Below are positions 16,530-25,823 of a stretch of DNA of 64,000 nt, piece by piece (the first letter of the stretch is position 1; each line of letters starts with the position of its first letter). The stretch comes from Pseudovibrio ascidiaceicola (GTDB taxonomy: Bacteria; Pseudomonadota; Alphaproteobacteria; Rhizobiales; Stappiaceae). A program made the position numbers and the translations under genes. The stretch covers positions 1-64,000 of the forward strand of contig NZ_FOSK01000004.1 of assembly GCF_900114245.1 (NCBI RefSeq). The letters are read 5' to 3'. Below the pieces are notes generated by a model that saw nothing but the letters and a program-made list of their open reading frames with translations, was not told the origin of the DNA and searched no databases.

Positions 16530-17585
16530 CTATCCAGCGACTTTACGCATGAGGGCTTCGATTGGGCCGCGTTTGAAGTATCTGCTCCAAATGAATGCAT
16601 AGATTACGCAGAGCGTGCAGAAGATGCCAGAGGCGAGGAAGGCTACTTGCGTTGTCTGGCCGCCGAGCAGGCCAAGCTCGTCCATTACGCCCATTCCCAG
16701 TAGGATGTGAGCGAGGTAGAGCGTCAATGTTTGACGGCCTGCCGGGTTGACAACAGTCAGCACGCCAAGGTCTTTCAGCAATGGGGCTGCGCGCAGGCAT
16801 ATCCCGACAACCATCGAGGCAACAGACATGCCTGCCATGAGGTAAAACGGCATGGGTGGGATGGGATTGGTTGTGACCAGATCCACCAATTCCGGCTCTA
16901 CCATAGCGATGAGTGGTTGCAGGTAAGCGCTGATAGCGTTGACGAGCAGGAAGACCAGAAGGCCGCCGAACATGAGCGCGTCTTGCGTTTTGGTAGACGA
17001 GAGTTTTGAGCGACTAAGCATCACGCCAAACAACATGAAACCAAGCCACGGGACGACCGGGTGCCAGCCGTTGAAGAACAGGTTGCGGATGAAGCCGACG
17101 GGTGTCCAGAACTCAGGATAGGTCAGGTCGGTCCAGTTCCAGCCAGCCTCATAATCCAGCGTGAGAACCATGAGGACGGCGGCACCTGCCAGACCAGCAA
17201 TAAGCCAGCCCAGAGCACGGGTGCCCACTGGCAACAGCAGCGCACCGAAGAGGAAGTAGAACGCATAGTAGTGCAGAATGTCAGCATCAAAGATGAGCAT
17301 GTTGAGCAGGCCCAGCACGAGCAGGAAGGCAGCGCGTTTGAACGTGGTGAAGATGGTGAGATTGAGCTCCCCTTTCATCCCAGCCAGTCCAAGGCCGATG
17401 CCAGCTAAAACGACAAAGGTGGCTGCCGCGCGCCCTTCCAGTGCGTGGATGATGTTACTGAGCATACCCTCAGTGCCTTCTGCGCCCATCACGATGGAGA
17501 AGTTGACGATCACCATGCCCACGAAGGCGATGAACCTGGCCAGGTCCAGCCCCTCTAGTCGCCCGATTTTTGTTGCTGCAGCCAT
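16530..17585 (-). CDS. DUF418/YeiB-like multi-pass membrane protein
   Basis: A protein of about 351 residues with roughly ten hydrophobic segments. The N-terminus RLEGLDLARFIAFVGMVIVNF matches the DUF1624/YeiB entry helix. The C-terminus RYFKRGPIEALMRKV matches the DUF418 closing motif (GPxExLxR). Related proteins are predicted acyltransferases of the heparan-N-acetyltransferase type, but no activity is established for this branch. It lies upstream of the HAD gene on the same strand with an 85-base gap, so co-transcription is possible. Confidence 0.75.
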   Translation of the reverse strand: MAAATKIGRLEGLDLARFIAFVGMVIVNFSIVMGAEGTEGMLSNIIHALEGRAAATFVVLAGIGLGLAGMKGELNLTIFTTFKRAAFLLVLGLLNMLIFDADILHYYAFYFLFGALLLPVGTRALGWLIAGLAGAAVLMVLTLDYEAGWNWTDLTYPEFWTPVGFIRNLFFNGWHPVVPWLGFMLFGVMLSRSKLSSTKTQDALMFGGLLVFLLVNAISAYLQPLIAMVEPELVDLVTTNPIPPMPFYLMAGMSVASMVVGICLRAAPLLKDLGVLTVVNPAGRQTLTLYLAHILLGMGVMDELGLLGGQTTQVAFLASGIFCTLCVIYAFIWSRYFKRGPIEALMRKVAG

Positions 17586-17734
17586 CACGTTCCTATCTGA
17601 CCGGATGTGGCCTTTACTGTTCGTTCTGCCTCCTAGAGCACGCTGCGTTCATTTACATTCACGCACCGCACTCTCACATCTTTGTCGGAGCAAATTCTTT
17701 TCGTTTGCTTGAATCCAATCAAACGGAACACGCT

Positions 17735-18319
17735 CTAAACCCCAACGGGTTGTATGCCCTTTACCTTCTTTGTAATGCCGCCAAATAAGGTTTGGATTGC
17801 AAGTGCGCTGGCGTCGTTGGTTGCGATGTTTCCGGCCTGCGATGTGCTTGCTGCTGCGTATAAAACAGCGTCCAGTGAGGCGATGATCCAGCTGTTTGGA
17901 ATGAAGGAGAGAATGTCGCCTTCTTCCTTTGCGCGATCAATTAAATCACAGAGTTCCTTGTCGTGGCGCTTGATTTCTCTAGCAATTTCGGGATCATCCC
18001 ACACGTCGGGATTCTTCCAGAGGAAGTGACAGGAATCTGCATAAGGCACCAGAGCGCCTACAATGGCTTTGAGCTGTTCAAACGCTTTGCGCTTGCCTTT
18101 GATGGCTGCATAAGACGCTTCGTCCATCTGGTCTAAAGCGCGCAAGGCCACGTCACGCAGCAATTCCTCACGTGTGCCAATAACACGGTGAAGAGTTACG
18201 CGCTTTACGCCTGCGGCCTCTGCAATATCTGCCAGAGACGCCCGTGGCTGATTGTTGAGCACACGTACGGCTGCTTCCAGCAGTTTGTCTTTTGTGGTGT
18301 TGTTCAATGGTATCGACAT
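17735..18319 (-). CDS. TetR-family transcriptional regulator
   Basis: A 194-residue TetR regulator. The helix-turn-helix reads KLLEAAVRVLNN...SLADIAEAAGVKRVTLHRVIGTREELL (about residues 8-50), followed by an all-helical ligand domain. The start at 18319 (MSIPLNN) is chosen because a palindrome covers it; an upstream TTG at 18355 would extend the N-terminus by 12. The nearest partner downstream is the DUF418 protein, about 150 bases away. The ligand is unknown. Confidence 0.85.
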   Translation of the reverse strand: MSIPLNNTTKDKLLEAAVRVLNNQPRASLADIAEAAGVKRVTLHRVIGTREELLRDVALRALDQMDEASYAAIKGKRKAFEQLKAIVGALVPYADSCHFLWKNPDVWDDPEIAREIKRHDKELCDLIDRAKEEGDILSFIPNSWIIASLDAVLYAAASTSQAGNIATNDASALAIQTLFGGITKKVKGIQPVGV

Positions 18320-18337
18320 GATACTTATATGTATCAT
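18318..18337. promoter_or_regulatory. Palindromic operator at the TetR gene start
   Basis: ATGATAC-TTATAT-GTATCAT is a perfect seven-base inverted repeat overlapping the start codon of the TetR gene, followed by another GATAC half-site. Its position suggests autorepression, and it may also control the rightward gene at 18431. Confidence 0.6.
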
Positions 18338-18430
18338 TAGATACACAACTGTCAATAAAAGTCCTGTAATTTTCTGCAGGAAATAAGAAGGTTAGAAGCC
18401 CATGTTTTTTCTCAATACAACGGATTTTTT

Positions 18431-19117
18431 ATGAATATTATCAAAAGAATGCGCCAAGCTTGCTTTATGGCATCGGCTCTTTTCGTGAGCGTGTTTATTA
18501 GCCCCCCAGCCTTTGCTGACCATTGGGTGCCCTGGGCGTTTTCGTGGGATAAGAATGGCGCAACTCAGCACCACATCAGCCCACAACAGGGCTTGAGCAG
18601 AATAAAGACAACGTCTCTGTGGAGCCCAGATGGGGAGTTGCTGGTAGTTCAGCTGGTGTCTTCCAAAAGCTTCAAAAAGACGGTTGAGCTGCTGGACAAG
18701 GACATTTCCTCCAAAAGCAATCCGGAACTGATCGCCCGGTATGGCACGCTTCTTACGTATGGGGCTTATATGTCTGAGGATGAAGGCGAGATGGCTGAGC
18801 TGGCAACCCGTGCTGACGCCTACTTTGACCAAGCATTGAGTAAGGATAAGGCCAGCTGGGGTGCTTGGCTTGGGAAAGCAACGCTCTATGGCTTCTCTCA
18901 AGAGCGGGATCTGCAAGCCTCCTCTATCAAGATCCTGAAGTCGATGATTGAGGCGCAGCAGAAAACCAAGTCCAACTGGCATCATGTCTACCCCTATCTG
19001 GTGCTTGGGGCGATCTATGAGCGAAAGCGAGACATTCTGACTGCTAAGGAAATCTGGACAGAAGGCCTACAGCACTTCCCCAACAACGAAGCGCTGCATA
19101 CCAAAATGATCGACTGA
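18431..19117 (+). CDS. Secreted TPR-like hypothetical protein
   Basis: A 228-residue exported protein. An N-terminal signal peptide has basic residues (KRMR), a hydrophobic core and a cleavage site near PPAFA-DH. The mature protein has helical repeats of TPR type: LLTYGAYMSEDEGEMAELATRADAYF, WGAWLGKATLYGF and VLGAIYERKRDILTAKEIW. It may bind a periplasmic partner. It is divergent from the TetR gene and may share its operator. No specific family name is recognised. Confidence 0.65.
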   Translation: MNIIKRMRQACFMASALFVSVFISPPAFADHWVPWAFSWDKNGATQHHISPQQGLSRIKTTSLWSPDGELLVVQLVSSKSFKKTVELLDKDISSKSNPELIARYGTLLTYGAYMSEDEGEMAELATRADAYFDQALSKDKASWGAWLGKATLYGFSQERDLQASSIKILKSMIEAQQKTKSNWHHVYPYLVLGAIYERKRDILTAKEIWTEGLQHFPNNEALHTKMID

Positions 19118-19160
19118 TCCTGATGTGCTGGCGAGATAGCTTCTTGCCAGCCCTCTTCTG

Positions 19161-20351
19161 CTACTTCTTCTTCAAGGCCTTGATGAACGAGTGCGCCGTT
19201 AATCCGTGGAGGATGACACTAAGGCCGATGGTGGTGACAGCAGTTGAAGCGATGATGGAACTGCCCGGTAGGTTCGCATCCAAAACGATGATAGCGAAGA
19301 CGATGCTTGCAAGCCCTCTTGGGCCGAACCAACCAATAAAGAGCTTTTCCTTTGTGCTCAAAGGCTCTCCGCGCAAGACGAAGTAGACAGGCAGAATTCT
19401 GACAACTGTCAGGCTGAGGATGGAGTAGGCCAGGATTTCCCAAGTGAACTCATGCAGGACAGAGCCGATGATAGCTGCACCGAAAATGAGCCATGTCATA
19501 AGGGAGAGCGAGTCCCCTATTCCTTCGGCTGAATCCAAGAGCTGCTCTTTGTAGGGCTTCTCCAGCCAGCCGAAAACAATGCCGCCGACAAAGGCAGCAA
19601 TGAACCCACTGCCGCCTGCCAGCTGTGCGATTGAGAAGCAGCAGATCGCCAGAGCAACAACGGTCACCTGCTCCCACGTTTTGGATTGCTCCTTGGTCTG
19701 GAAAGAGTAATCAATGATCTGCCCAGCGAGAATGGCGATGCCGATCCCCACGAGAACACCAAGGCCAATCTGCTCAGCAAGCAGCTGCGCCGCCATTTGG
19801 TTCAGGTTGCTAATCAGGGATGGATCGGCTGCGATTGGTAGCAGAGAAAACACGATTGGGACGCAGATACCGTCGTTTAACCCACTCTCTGCATTTAAGG
19901 TTCCTCTGATTTTGGCTGGTACAGAGGGGTCAGTCACCACGGCTTTGCCAAGCGCTGCATCCGTTGGAGCAAGCAAAGCGGCCAGAATCGCGATCTCGAT
20001 GACGGGAAGTTGTGGCAGTAGCGCCATCCCGGCACCGATGCCAAATATGATTGTGAGAGGCAGCCCTACCAAAAGAAGGCGTCGTGGAAGGTCAATATTG
20101 GTGGCAAGGACTTTGAGATTTGCTTTGGCAGCGTCCGTGAACAAGACAATGGCAAGGGCCAATTCGGCCAGTGTCTTAATGGATTCATTGGTGAGTTTGA
20201 CCTGAAACCACTCCAAGCCATCATTGCCAAGCAAAAAGCCAATAATGCAAAACAGCAATGCTCCATTGATCGGCTTTTGCTCCAGCCGTCGGCTCATCAC
20301 GCTGTACAAGAAAACCACTGCAAAGATGACGGTCAGATTCTGATAGGACAT
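19161..20351 (-). CDS. CPA1-type Na+/H+ antiporter
   Basis: A 396-residue inner-membrane cation:proton antiporter with about 12 hydrophobic segments. The ion-binding region reads LLAPTDAALGKAVVTD, followed by RGTLNAESGLNDGICVPIVF, the CPA1/NhaP hallmark with Asn-Asp in GLND. A conserved Arg-rich cytoplasmic end (GWFGPRGLASIVFAI) is present. It exports Na+ or K+ in exchange for protons. There is no C-terminal regulatory domain, which is short for NhaP. It is monocistronic, with its stop 43 bases from the convergent TPR-like gene. Confidence 0.88.
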   Translation of the reverse strand: MSYQNLTVIFAVVFLYSVMSRRLEQKPINGALLFCIIGFLLGNDGLEWFQVKLTNESIKTLAELALAIVLFTDAAKANLKVLATNIDLPRRLLLVGLPLTIIFGIGAGMALLPQLPVIEIAILAALLAPTDAALGKAVVTDPSVPAKIRGTLNAESGLNDGICVPIVFSLLPIAADPSLISNLNQMAAQLLAEQIGLGVLVGIGIAILAGQIIDYSFQTKEQSKTWEQVTVVALAICCFSIAQLAGGSGFIAAFVGGIVFGWLEKPYKEQLLDSAEGIGDSLSLMTWLIFGAAIIGSVLHEFTWEILAYSILSLTVVRILPVYFVLRGEPLSTKEKLFIGWFGPRGLASIVFAIIVLDANLPGSSIIASTAVTTIGLSVILHGLTAHSFIKALKKK

Positions 20352-20492
20352 TTGGCCATTTTGATCCCGGCGGTATCCACCATCTGTAATGAGTGGATCG
20401 CCTTTAGGTTGCGCATTCCCGATACTCTAAGAAGATAGTCTTTGCATTGGTTTAAGCTGTACAAGCCGATTTGCCTGAGCTTCTCAACAGTC

Positions 20493-21266
20493 TCATTTGT
20501 GTCCGGAGAAAACCTGTGTTGAATAATCAATCACGATTTGCTCGTCCTCAGCCCAATATTCTTGCAGAATCTGATCAAGCTCATTCAGAAAAACTCCGTT
20601 GCTTGCTTTGATAGCTGCCTGTACTTTTGAGGAGGATTTGGCCATTTCAACAAAACCTTGATGTGACATGGTACGAGACCAAGGGAACCGCCGGACATCT
20701 GCCTTTGCAAAGCCTGCCGTTTGCATTTCCTGCGCATAGTCGAACCTGCGGTAGTCTCTGGAGTAGCCGCTGTTGTGCGTTTCGATCAGAGTTTCATAGG
20801 CGTGCATGAAAGCGCTACCTTCCAGCTGCCGATTGTTCTCAATAATCACCAGACATCCTTGTGAGATGAGAACACGCCGCGCTTCTTTGTAAAACTTCGG
20901 TCGATCAAACCATTGCGCGGCCTGTGCGACGGTGATGAGATGAAAGGCATTGTCTTTGAACGGAAGCTCTTCAGCAGCGGATAGATGCCAAGAGATTTCT
21001 CCCGCCTTATCCATCGCTTTTGCCTGAGACAGCATGTCTTTGTTGACGTCGCAGCCTGTAAACTTGCTACCTGGTGACAGCTCCAGAAGTTGGCGCGTCA
21101 AAATTCCGGTGCCACACCCCACATCCAGCAGGCCCCCCTGCTCTGCTCCCCTTGATGCCGCCAACCGATCCACGATGTGGTTTAGCGCATCCAACGGATA
21201 GCGCGGACGGGCTTGATCATAGATCTTCTGCAGGCCGGAAAATGCGTGATCATTTGCAACATTCAT
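20493..21266 (-). CDS. Class I SAM-dependent methyltransferase
   Basis: A 257-residue methyltransferase of the Methyltransf_11/25 type. Motif I is LLDVGCGTGILTRQLL (about residues 47-62), then TGCDVNKDML, ITVAQAAQWFD and the late strand EARRVLISQGCLVIIE. The start at 21266 (MNVANDH) has GGAG about eight bases upstream. The entry sequence QIYDxARPxYP-like (KIYDQARPRYP) is common in uncharacterised small-molecule methyltransferases. The substrate is unknown. Confidence 0.82.
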   Translation of the reverse strand: MNVANDHAFSGLQKIYDQARPRYPLDALNHIVDRLAASRGAEQGGLLDVGCGTGILTRQLLELSPGSKFTGCDVNKDMLSQAKAMDKAGEISWHLSAAEELPFKDNAFHLITVAQAAQWFDRPKFYKEARRVLISQGCLVIIENNRQLEGSAFMHAYETLIETHNSGYSRDYRRFDYAQEMQTAGFAKADVRRFPWSRTMSHQGFVEMAKSSSKVQAAIKASNGVFLNELDQILQEYWAEDEQIVIDYSTQVFSGHK

Positions 21267-21452
21267 AGGACATCTCCATATTGCACACATAAGTATACAA
21301 AAATATGACCTATCTCAAGTTGTTATTGGCAGATCACGCAAGAGCCCTTCAAAAATGGGATGTTCATTTTCCGAAGTTCGGAAGGATCAACACTGTGATG
21401 TTTGACGTAAACTCACTTGTTCAATCTGTGCCGGGCACGTTAGGTTTCTGCC

Positions 21453-22454
21453 ATGAAAACAACGAATGATATCATTGATGGTGTCCCGGTCATCGAGAAG
21501 CTCAGTGTTGATGAGCTTGCTGCTGGGAAGCACCGTTTCTTTTTTAAAGCCTCCACGGACTCCTTGGGAAACTATCACCGTATTCCGGTGATCGTGATCA
21601 AGGGTGCTGAGCCGGGAACGAAGCTGTTCATTCAGTCAACGCTGCATGGGGATGAGGTTCAGGGGGTGGATGTGATCCATCAAGTCCTGCCGCATCTAGA
21701 CCCTGATACGTTGAAGGGAACTGTTGTATTGGTACCGGGAGCAAACCCTCCGGGCATGCAGCTGGCTTCACGCTATTACCCTTCGCAGAATGAGACGCAG
21801 ACCTTCACAAACCTCAATCGCATGATGCCGGGGGATGCGAAGAGCTCAAATGCTGGTAGCCGGTATGCCCATGCGCTTTGGCATAATCTTTACATGGGCA
21901 ATGCAGATATCTTTCTGGACCTGCATACCCAGTCAACCGGCACTGCATTTCCGTTGTTTCTCTTTGCTGACTTTCGCAGTGCAGATGTGTGCCGTCTGGC
22001 AGCGCTTCAGCCAGCTGATCAGATCCTAGAAGATGACGGTATTGATGGCTCGGTTGAGACTGAATTGGTTCGCGCCGGTATTCCATCGCTCACGGTTGAG
22101 CTGGGCTGTGCCAATGTATTTGACCCGGATATGACCCAGCGCGGCGTTCAGGGCATTTTGAACACTATGATCGACTACCACATGATTGCGGGTAAAGTGA
22201 ACCTGCTTGGCATCGAAAGCTATGTGGGGAACGACGATGTGTCGATCACTGCAGATACTGGTGGATTTGCCCGTGTGATGGTGCAGCTCAATCAGGAGGT
22301 TTCCAAAGATCAGCTGGTTGCCACCATGACAAACGCTTTCGGCGATGTTGTTGCAAAGTACACTGCACCTTGTGATGGGCGCGTGCTTTCCGTTTGCACA
22401 ACTCCTTTGCGAGAGCCGGGCGCGACCATCGTACAGATCCTGCGGCGGGTATAG
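21453..22454 (+). CDS. Succinylglutamate desuccinylase/aspartoacylase-family zinc hydrolase
   Basis: A 333-residue M14-like zinc amidohydrolase. Zinc ligands are visible as HGDE in STLHGDEVQGVD (His, Glu) and as His in FLDLHTQSTG. The C-terminal part is a small beta domain ending VLSVCTTPLREPGATIVQILR. Family members remove acyl groups from amino acids such as N-acetylaspartate, succinylglutamate or acetyl-diaminobutyrate. The ast and ectoine genes are not adjacent, so the substrate is open. The C-terminal stop is followed by the convergent EamA gene. Confidence 0.82.
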   Translation: MKTTNDIIDGVPVIEKLSVDELAAGKHRFFFKASTDSLGNYHRIPVIVIKGAEPGTKLFIQSTLHGDEVQGVDVIHQVLPHLDPDTLKGTVVLVPGANPPGMQLASRYYPSQNETQTFTNLNRMMPGDAKSSNAGSRYAHALWHNLYMGNADIFLDLHTQSTGTAFPLFLFADFRSADVCRLAALQPADQILEDDGIDGSVETELVRAGIPSLTVELGCANVFDPDMTQRGVQGILNTMIDYHMIAGKVNLLGIESYVGNDDVSITADTGGFARVMVQLNQEVSKDQLVATMTNAFGDVVAKYTAPCDGRVLSVCTTPLREPGATIVQILRRV

Positions 22455-22505
22455 ACTTCCAAGTGAGAGCAGGCAGCTTTATATCGGCCTGCTCTCGCCT
22501 TTCAT

Positions 22506-23384
22506 TTACGCATATCGTTTGGCACCGACAACGCACCCAACCACAACAACTGTCGCTGCAATCATCATTGAAGAGATCGTCTCCTGAAGCAGCAGCGCTG
22601 CGAGCATGAGGCCGAAGAACGGTTGCAAGAGCATGAGCTGGCCAACACCTGCAGCGCCACCCAATGCCAGCCCGCGGTACCAGAATACAAAGCCAACCAG
22701 CATGGAGAAGACGGAAACGTACATGAGGCCGTACCACGCGGTGGACTGACTATCTGGCAGCTGAGCAGGTACACTCAGGATTGCAGCGATCAGCATGACT
22801 GGAAGAGCCAGTACAAGCGCCCATGAAATAACCTGCCACCCCCCAAGCTTTCTTGAGAGTGTGGCCCCTTCCGCATATCCAAGGCCGCACACGATAATTG
22901 CGCCAAACATGTAAATAGAGCCGAGCAGTGAACCCTCTGCATTTTGTGAAAGCGCGAACGCCGCGACTGCCAGACTGCCGACGCCTGAGAACACCCAAAA
23001 GAATGGCTTTGGTCTTTCCCCTCCTCTCAAAACAGCGAAGATGGCTGTCGAGAATGGTAAAATGCCCATCAGAACCAGCGACTGCGCTGCCGTCATCTGT
23101 GCAAGCGCCAATGCAGAAAGCAGCGGGAAGCCTATCACCACACCGAGGGCAACGACTGCCAACGATATGATATCCTGCCGCTTTGGGAAAGGCTGCCTCA
23201 ACACGCTCAGCAACGCAATACCCAGCAGTGCAGCAATCACCGCCCGAATGCTTGTCAGAAAAAATGGATCAAATCCGGCGACTGCTGTACGTGTTGCAGG
23301 CAAGGAGCCGCTGAAAATTATGACTCCGAGCAGACCGTTTCCCCAACCTGCTGAACCTCTTTGTGCCAGTGATGCTTGCATCAT
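22506..23384 (-). CDS. EamA-family drug/metabolite exporter
   Basis: A 292-residue inner-membrane protein with ten hydrophobic segments arranged as two EamA repeats (about 20-145 and 155-285). The DMT-superfamily pattern PATRTAVAGFDPFFLTSIRAV begins the first repeat. Members export amino acids, metabolites or drugs. It is divergent from the MocR-type regulator at 23499 with 114 bases between the starts, a common pairing in which the regulator controls the exporter. The substrate is unknown. Confidence 0.85.
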   Translation of the reverse strand: MMQASLAQRGSAGWGNGLLGVIIFSGSLPATRTAVAGFDPFFLTSIRAVIAALLGIALLSVLRQPFPKRQDIISLAVVALGVVIGFPLLSALALAQMTAAQSLVLMGILPFSTAIFAVLRGGERPKPFFWVFSGVGSLAVAAFALSQNAEGSLLGSIYMFGAIIVCGLGYAEGATLSRKLGGWQVISWALVLALPVMLIAAILSVPAQLPDSQSTAWYGLMYVSVFSMLVGFVFWYRGLALGGAAGVGQLMLLQPFFGLMLAALLLQETISSMMIAATVVVVGCVVGAKRYA

Positions 23385-23498
23385 TCACCTCCGTTTTCCG
23401 TTTTTTATCGAGGTGGGGCTAGGCACAACAGCCACAAAACAATACAATTACGAGAAACTGTACTGCTACAATCATCAATACAGCAGGTGAGATGTAAA
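23385..23498. promoter_or_regulatory. Divergent promoter region of EamA and MocR genes
   Basis: The 114 bases between the two starts contain repeated CTGTA/TACAG-type half-sites: AACTGTACTGCTAC near 23456, and AATACAGCAG near 23478 with inverted CTGCT/AGCAG arms. These are plausible MocR binding sites. A unique -35/-10 pair could not be fixed. Confidence 0.4.
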
Positions 23499-24884
23499 AT
23501 GGCTTATGGGCAGCAAACACAACGTGTGATGCAGGCGGTGCGCAGCAAGATCAGCAGTCGTGCGTTGGAACCGGGTGAGAAACTGCCGAGCATCCGGGGT
23601 TTCGCTTCCACAATGAAGGTCTCCGCCTCCACTGTGGTTGAGGCTTATGACCGACTTGCTGCCGAAGGGGTTATCTTTGCGCGCAAAGGGGCTGGGTTTT
23701 ATGTCTCCCCAAAAACTCAACCCTTTTCGGTTTCAGAGATTGGTCCGCATCTGGACAGGGAGATCGATCCGTTCTGGGTCTCTCGTCAGTCGCTGGATAC
23801 CGGAAGGGATATGCTCAAACCCGGATGTGGCTGGATGCCTGCGGACTGGATGCCGAATGCATCCCTGCGCAAGGCCATTCGAAATTTGAGCAAGGCGGAT
23901 GATCATTTGCTTTCGGATTATGCGAGCACGCGAGGTGCCAGCAATCTGAGACGGTTGCAGGCCCGGCAGTTTGCGGCAGAGGGCATTGAGGTTGATCCGA
24001 ACCAGATCTTGCTGACTGGTTCTGCTACCCAATCTATTGATCTGTTGTGCCGGTTTTTGCTGCGCCCCGGAGATAAGGTTCTCGTCAGTGACCCATGTTA
24101 CTTCAACTTTCAAGCAATTCTAAAGGCGCATCAGGTTGAGATTGTGAGTGTGCCCTACACCAAGACGGGCATGGATTGTGAGCAGTTTGAGCAAGCTGTT
24201 GTGGAGCATAAGCCGCGTTTTTACATCTCCAACACCTCCTTGCATAACCCTACGGGGGTCACCCTCTCTCCTCAAGGTGCTCATAAGATCCTGAGTATCG
24301 CGACCCGGCATGATCTCATCCTTATTGAGGATGATGTGTTTTCTGAGTTTCTACCAGAAATAACACCGCGGTTGACAGCCTTGGGCGGCTTTGATCGCGT
24401 GATCCGTCTTGGCAGCTTTTCAAAGACACTTTCGGCTTCTGCACGTTGCGGATACATCGCTGCCAAACCAGAATGGATTGAAGCTCTGGTTGATCTTCAG
24501 GTGGCCACGAACTTCGGTGGTCCAAGCCCAATCACCACGGAGCTGATTTATGCCTGCCTGAGCGATGGGTCCTACCGAAAACACATGGAAGCCCTGCGCA
24601 TTCGCCTTGCCAAAACACGCCGCGAGGTTTCTGCCAATCTGGCCGAGTTGGGTATTCAGACCTGGCTGATGCCAGAAGGCGGCTTTTACCTCTGGTGCTC
24701 CCTGCCCGAAGGCATTGATTCAGCCGAACTCGCCCGTGCAGCCCTGCAGCAAAACATGGTTCTCGCTCCAGGTGATGTTTTCAGCCCAACCCAATCTATG
24801 GGCCAGTTCATGCGCTTCAACGTCAGCCAGATGGGGAACCCGATGACCTACGAGATACTGGCAGACGTGATGTGCAATCTTTAG
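23499..24884 (+). CDS. MocR-type regulator: GntR helix-turn-helix fused to PLP aminotransferase domain
   Basis: A 461-residue fusion. Residues ~1-75 form a GntR winged helix (KLPSIRGFASTMKVSASTVVEAYDRLAAEGVIFARKGAGFYV). From ~110 it is a fold-type I aminotransferase with SNTSLHNPTG, the Asp in LILIEDDVF and the PLP-anchoring Lys in RLGSFSKTLSASARCGY. Such proteins sense PLP or amino compounds and regulate a neighbour, here most likely the divergent EamA exporter. The Met at 23499 follows CAGGTGAG. The frame also opens earlier at 23376, but those residues have no family match. Confidence 0.9.
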   Translation: MAYGQQTQRVMQAVRSKISSRALEPGEKLPSIRGFASTMKVSASTVVEAYDRLAAEGVIFARKGAGFYVSPKTQPFSVSEIGPHLDREIDPFWVSRQSLDTGRDMLKPGCGWMPADWMPNASLRKAIRNLSKADDHLLSDYASTRGASNLRRLQARQFAAEGIEVDPNQILLTGSATQSIDLLCRFLLRPGDKVLVSDPCYFNFQAILKAHQVEIVSVPYTKTGMDCEQFEQAVVEHKPRFYISNTSLHNPTGVTLSPQGAHKILSIATRHDLILIEDDVFSEFLPEITPRLTALGGFDRVIRLGSFSKTLSASARCGYIAAKPEWIEALVDLQVATNFGGPSPITTELIYACLSDGSYRKHMEALRIRLAKTRREVSANLAELGIQTWLMPEGGFYLWCSLPEGIDSAELARAALQQNMVLAPGDVFSPTQSMGQFMRFNVSQMGNPMTYEILADVMCNL

Positions 24885-24911
24885 AAACTGTCTGGTTGCC
24901 TTGTTTGGTGC

Positions 24912-24950
24912 ACCACAAGCTCTCAAAGCTTCGCTCCAAGAGCTTGTGGT
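24912..24950. terminator. Strong hairpin between convergent genes
   Basis: A perfect 12-base stem ACCACAAGCTCT / AGAGCTTGTGGT with a 15-base loop lies between the MocR and DUF1062 stops. There is no T-run, so it may be a 3'-end stabiliser rather than a factor-independent terminator. Confidence 0.55.
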
Positions 24951-24955
24951 TGGGA

Positions 24956-25603
24956 TCACAACGCTACAAATTCATCTGCGATCAAGGCTGATTTTATCTG
25001 TGCTTTCAACGCAATTTGGTCCGTAAGCTGAACATAGATGAGTGTGCCGTGTCTGGCAGGTTTCTTTAATTGAAGAGCCTCGTCATTTCCGTCAAGAAGA
25101 GCACCTCGCCTGGCAAGCTGTTTTACGACATTTCGTGATATTCCCAGTTCCTGAGCGAGCAATCTGTCCAGCCTCAGGTTAACAGGCACTGCTGCGTTCA
25201 GGGTGATTTCGAGATCTGTCCAGTCCTGTACTGTGCCTTCCACGATGTGCTTATGAACGGCAATCGACGTTTCGCCTTCTCGTGACGCAGCTACGGCGGG
25301 CAAACCCGTTTTATCAAAGGCATACCTTTTCACTTGCTCAGGGCAATTAATTTGCAGTGCTCCCAGTAAATTCGGCGCGATCTGCTTGCGGTTGCGGCGT
25401 TCGATTATCGGGCGATTCCACGTGGCATCGCAAGTCATGCATTTGTAGATAAGCCATGCATCCAGCCTGGAGCCATTTGCATTCAGACGGAACTTACCCG
25501 ATGGCTTGAAAGGTTTAAGAATGCCGCAGTTCTTACAGGGAATGACTGGGTGTGGTGGGTTTTCTGGTTGAAGGGTCCAGACGCATTTAAGCGATTTCGA
25601 CAT
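24956..25603 (-). CDS. DUF1062-family protein
   Basis: A 215-residue cytoplasmic protein matching the DUF1062 pattern: WTLQPENPPHPVIPCKNCG, then KFRLNANGSRLDAWLIYKCMTCDATWN. The two CxxC pairs (about residues 23-26 and 56-59) form a likely zinc ribbon. The C-terminal half (RLDRLLAQELGISRNVVKQLARRGALL) resembles an S4-like RNA-binding fold by eye. Function is unknown. It is preceded by an unusually structured intergenic stretch. Confidence 0.75.
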   Translation of the reverse strand: MSKSLKCVWTLQPENPPHPVIPCKNCGILKPFKPSGKFRLNANGSRLDAWLIYKCMTCDATWNRPIIERRNRKQIAPNLLGALQINCPEQVKRYAFDKTGLPAVAASREGETSIAVHKHIVEGTVQDWTDLEITLNAAVPVNLRLDRLLAQELGISRNVVKQLARRGALLDGNDEALQLKKPARHGTLIYVQLTDQIALKAQIKSALIADEFVAL

Positions 25604-25687
25604 GCTTTTAGGTTTCCACTTGTCAAAAAGCGGATGCGCAACATGACGCCGTTACAGCACACGGTAAGGCTAAGGATTTTATAGAAA

Positions 25688-25823
25688 GCGGCGCGCAAAA
25701 GTGCGCAGGGATAGTGCCAGAAATCACGAGGCCAAACCGGTCTCATGCCACCATCCGCACAACAAAAAGCGCGCCGCAAAAGAGTATCTTTTGCAGAACA
25801 ATGATAGGCTAAAAGAGACCGGT
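25688..25823. other. Interleaved perfect inverted repeats (pseudoknot-like candidate RNA/DNA element)
   Basis: Two perfect nine-base inverted pairs alternate: GCGGCGCGC (25688-25696) with GCGCGCCGC (25769-25777), and ACCGGTCTC (25736-25744) with GAGACCGGT (25815-25823). A third hairpin, GCAAAAGA-GTA-TCTTTTGC (25776-25794), overlaps the second arm of the first pair by two bases. The crossing order A-B-A'-B' is that of a pseudoknot. It lies 85 bases upstream of the DUF1062 start, so it may be its mRNA leader or an independent RNA. No known RNA family is recognised. Confidence 0.45.
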
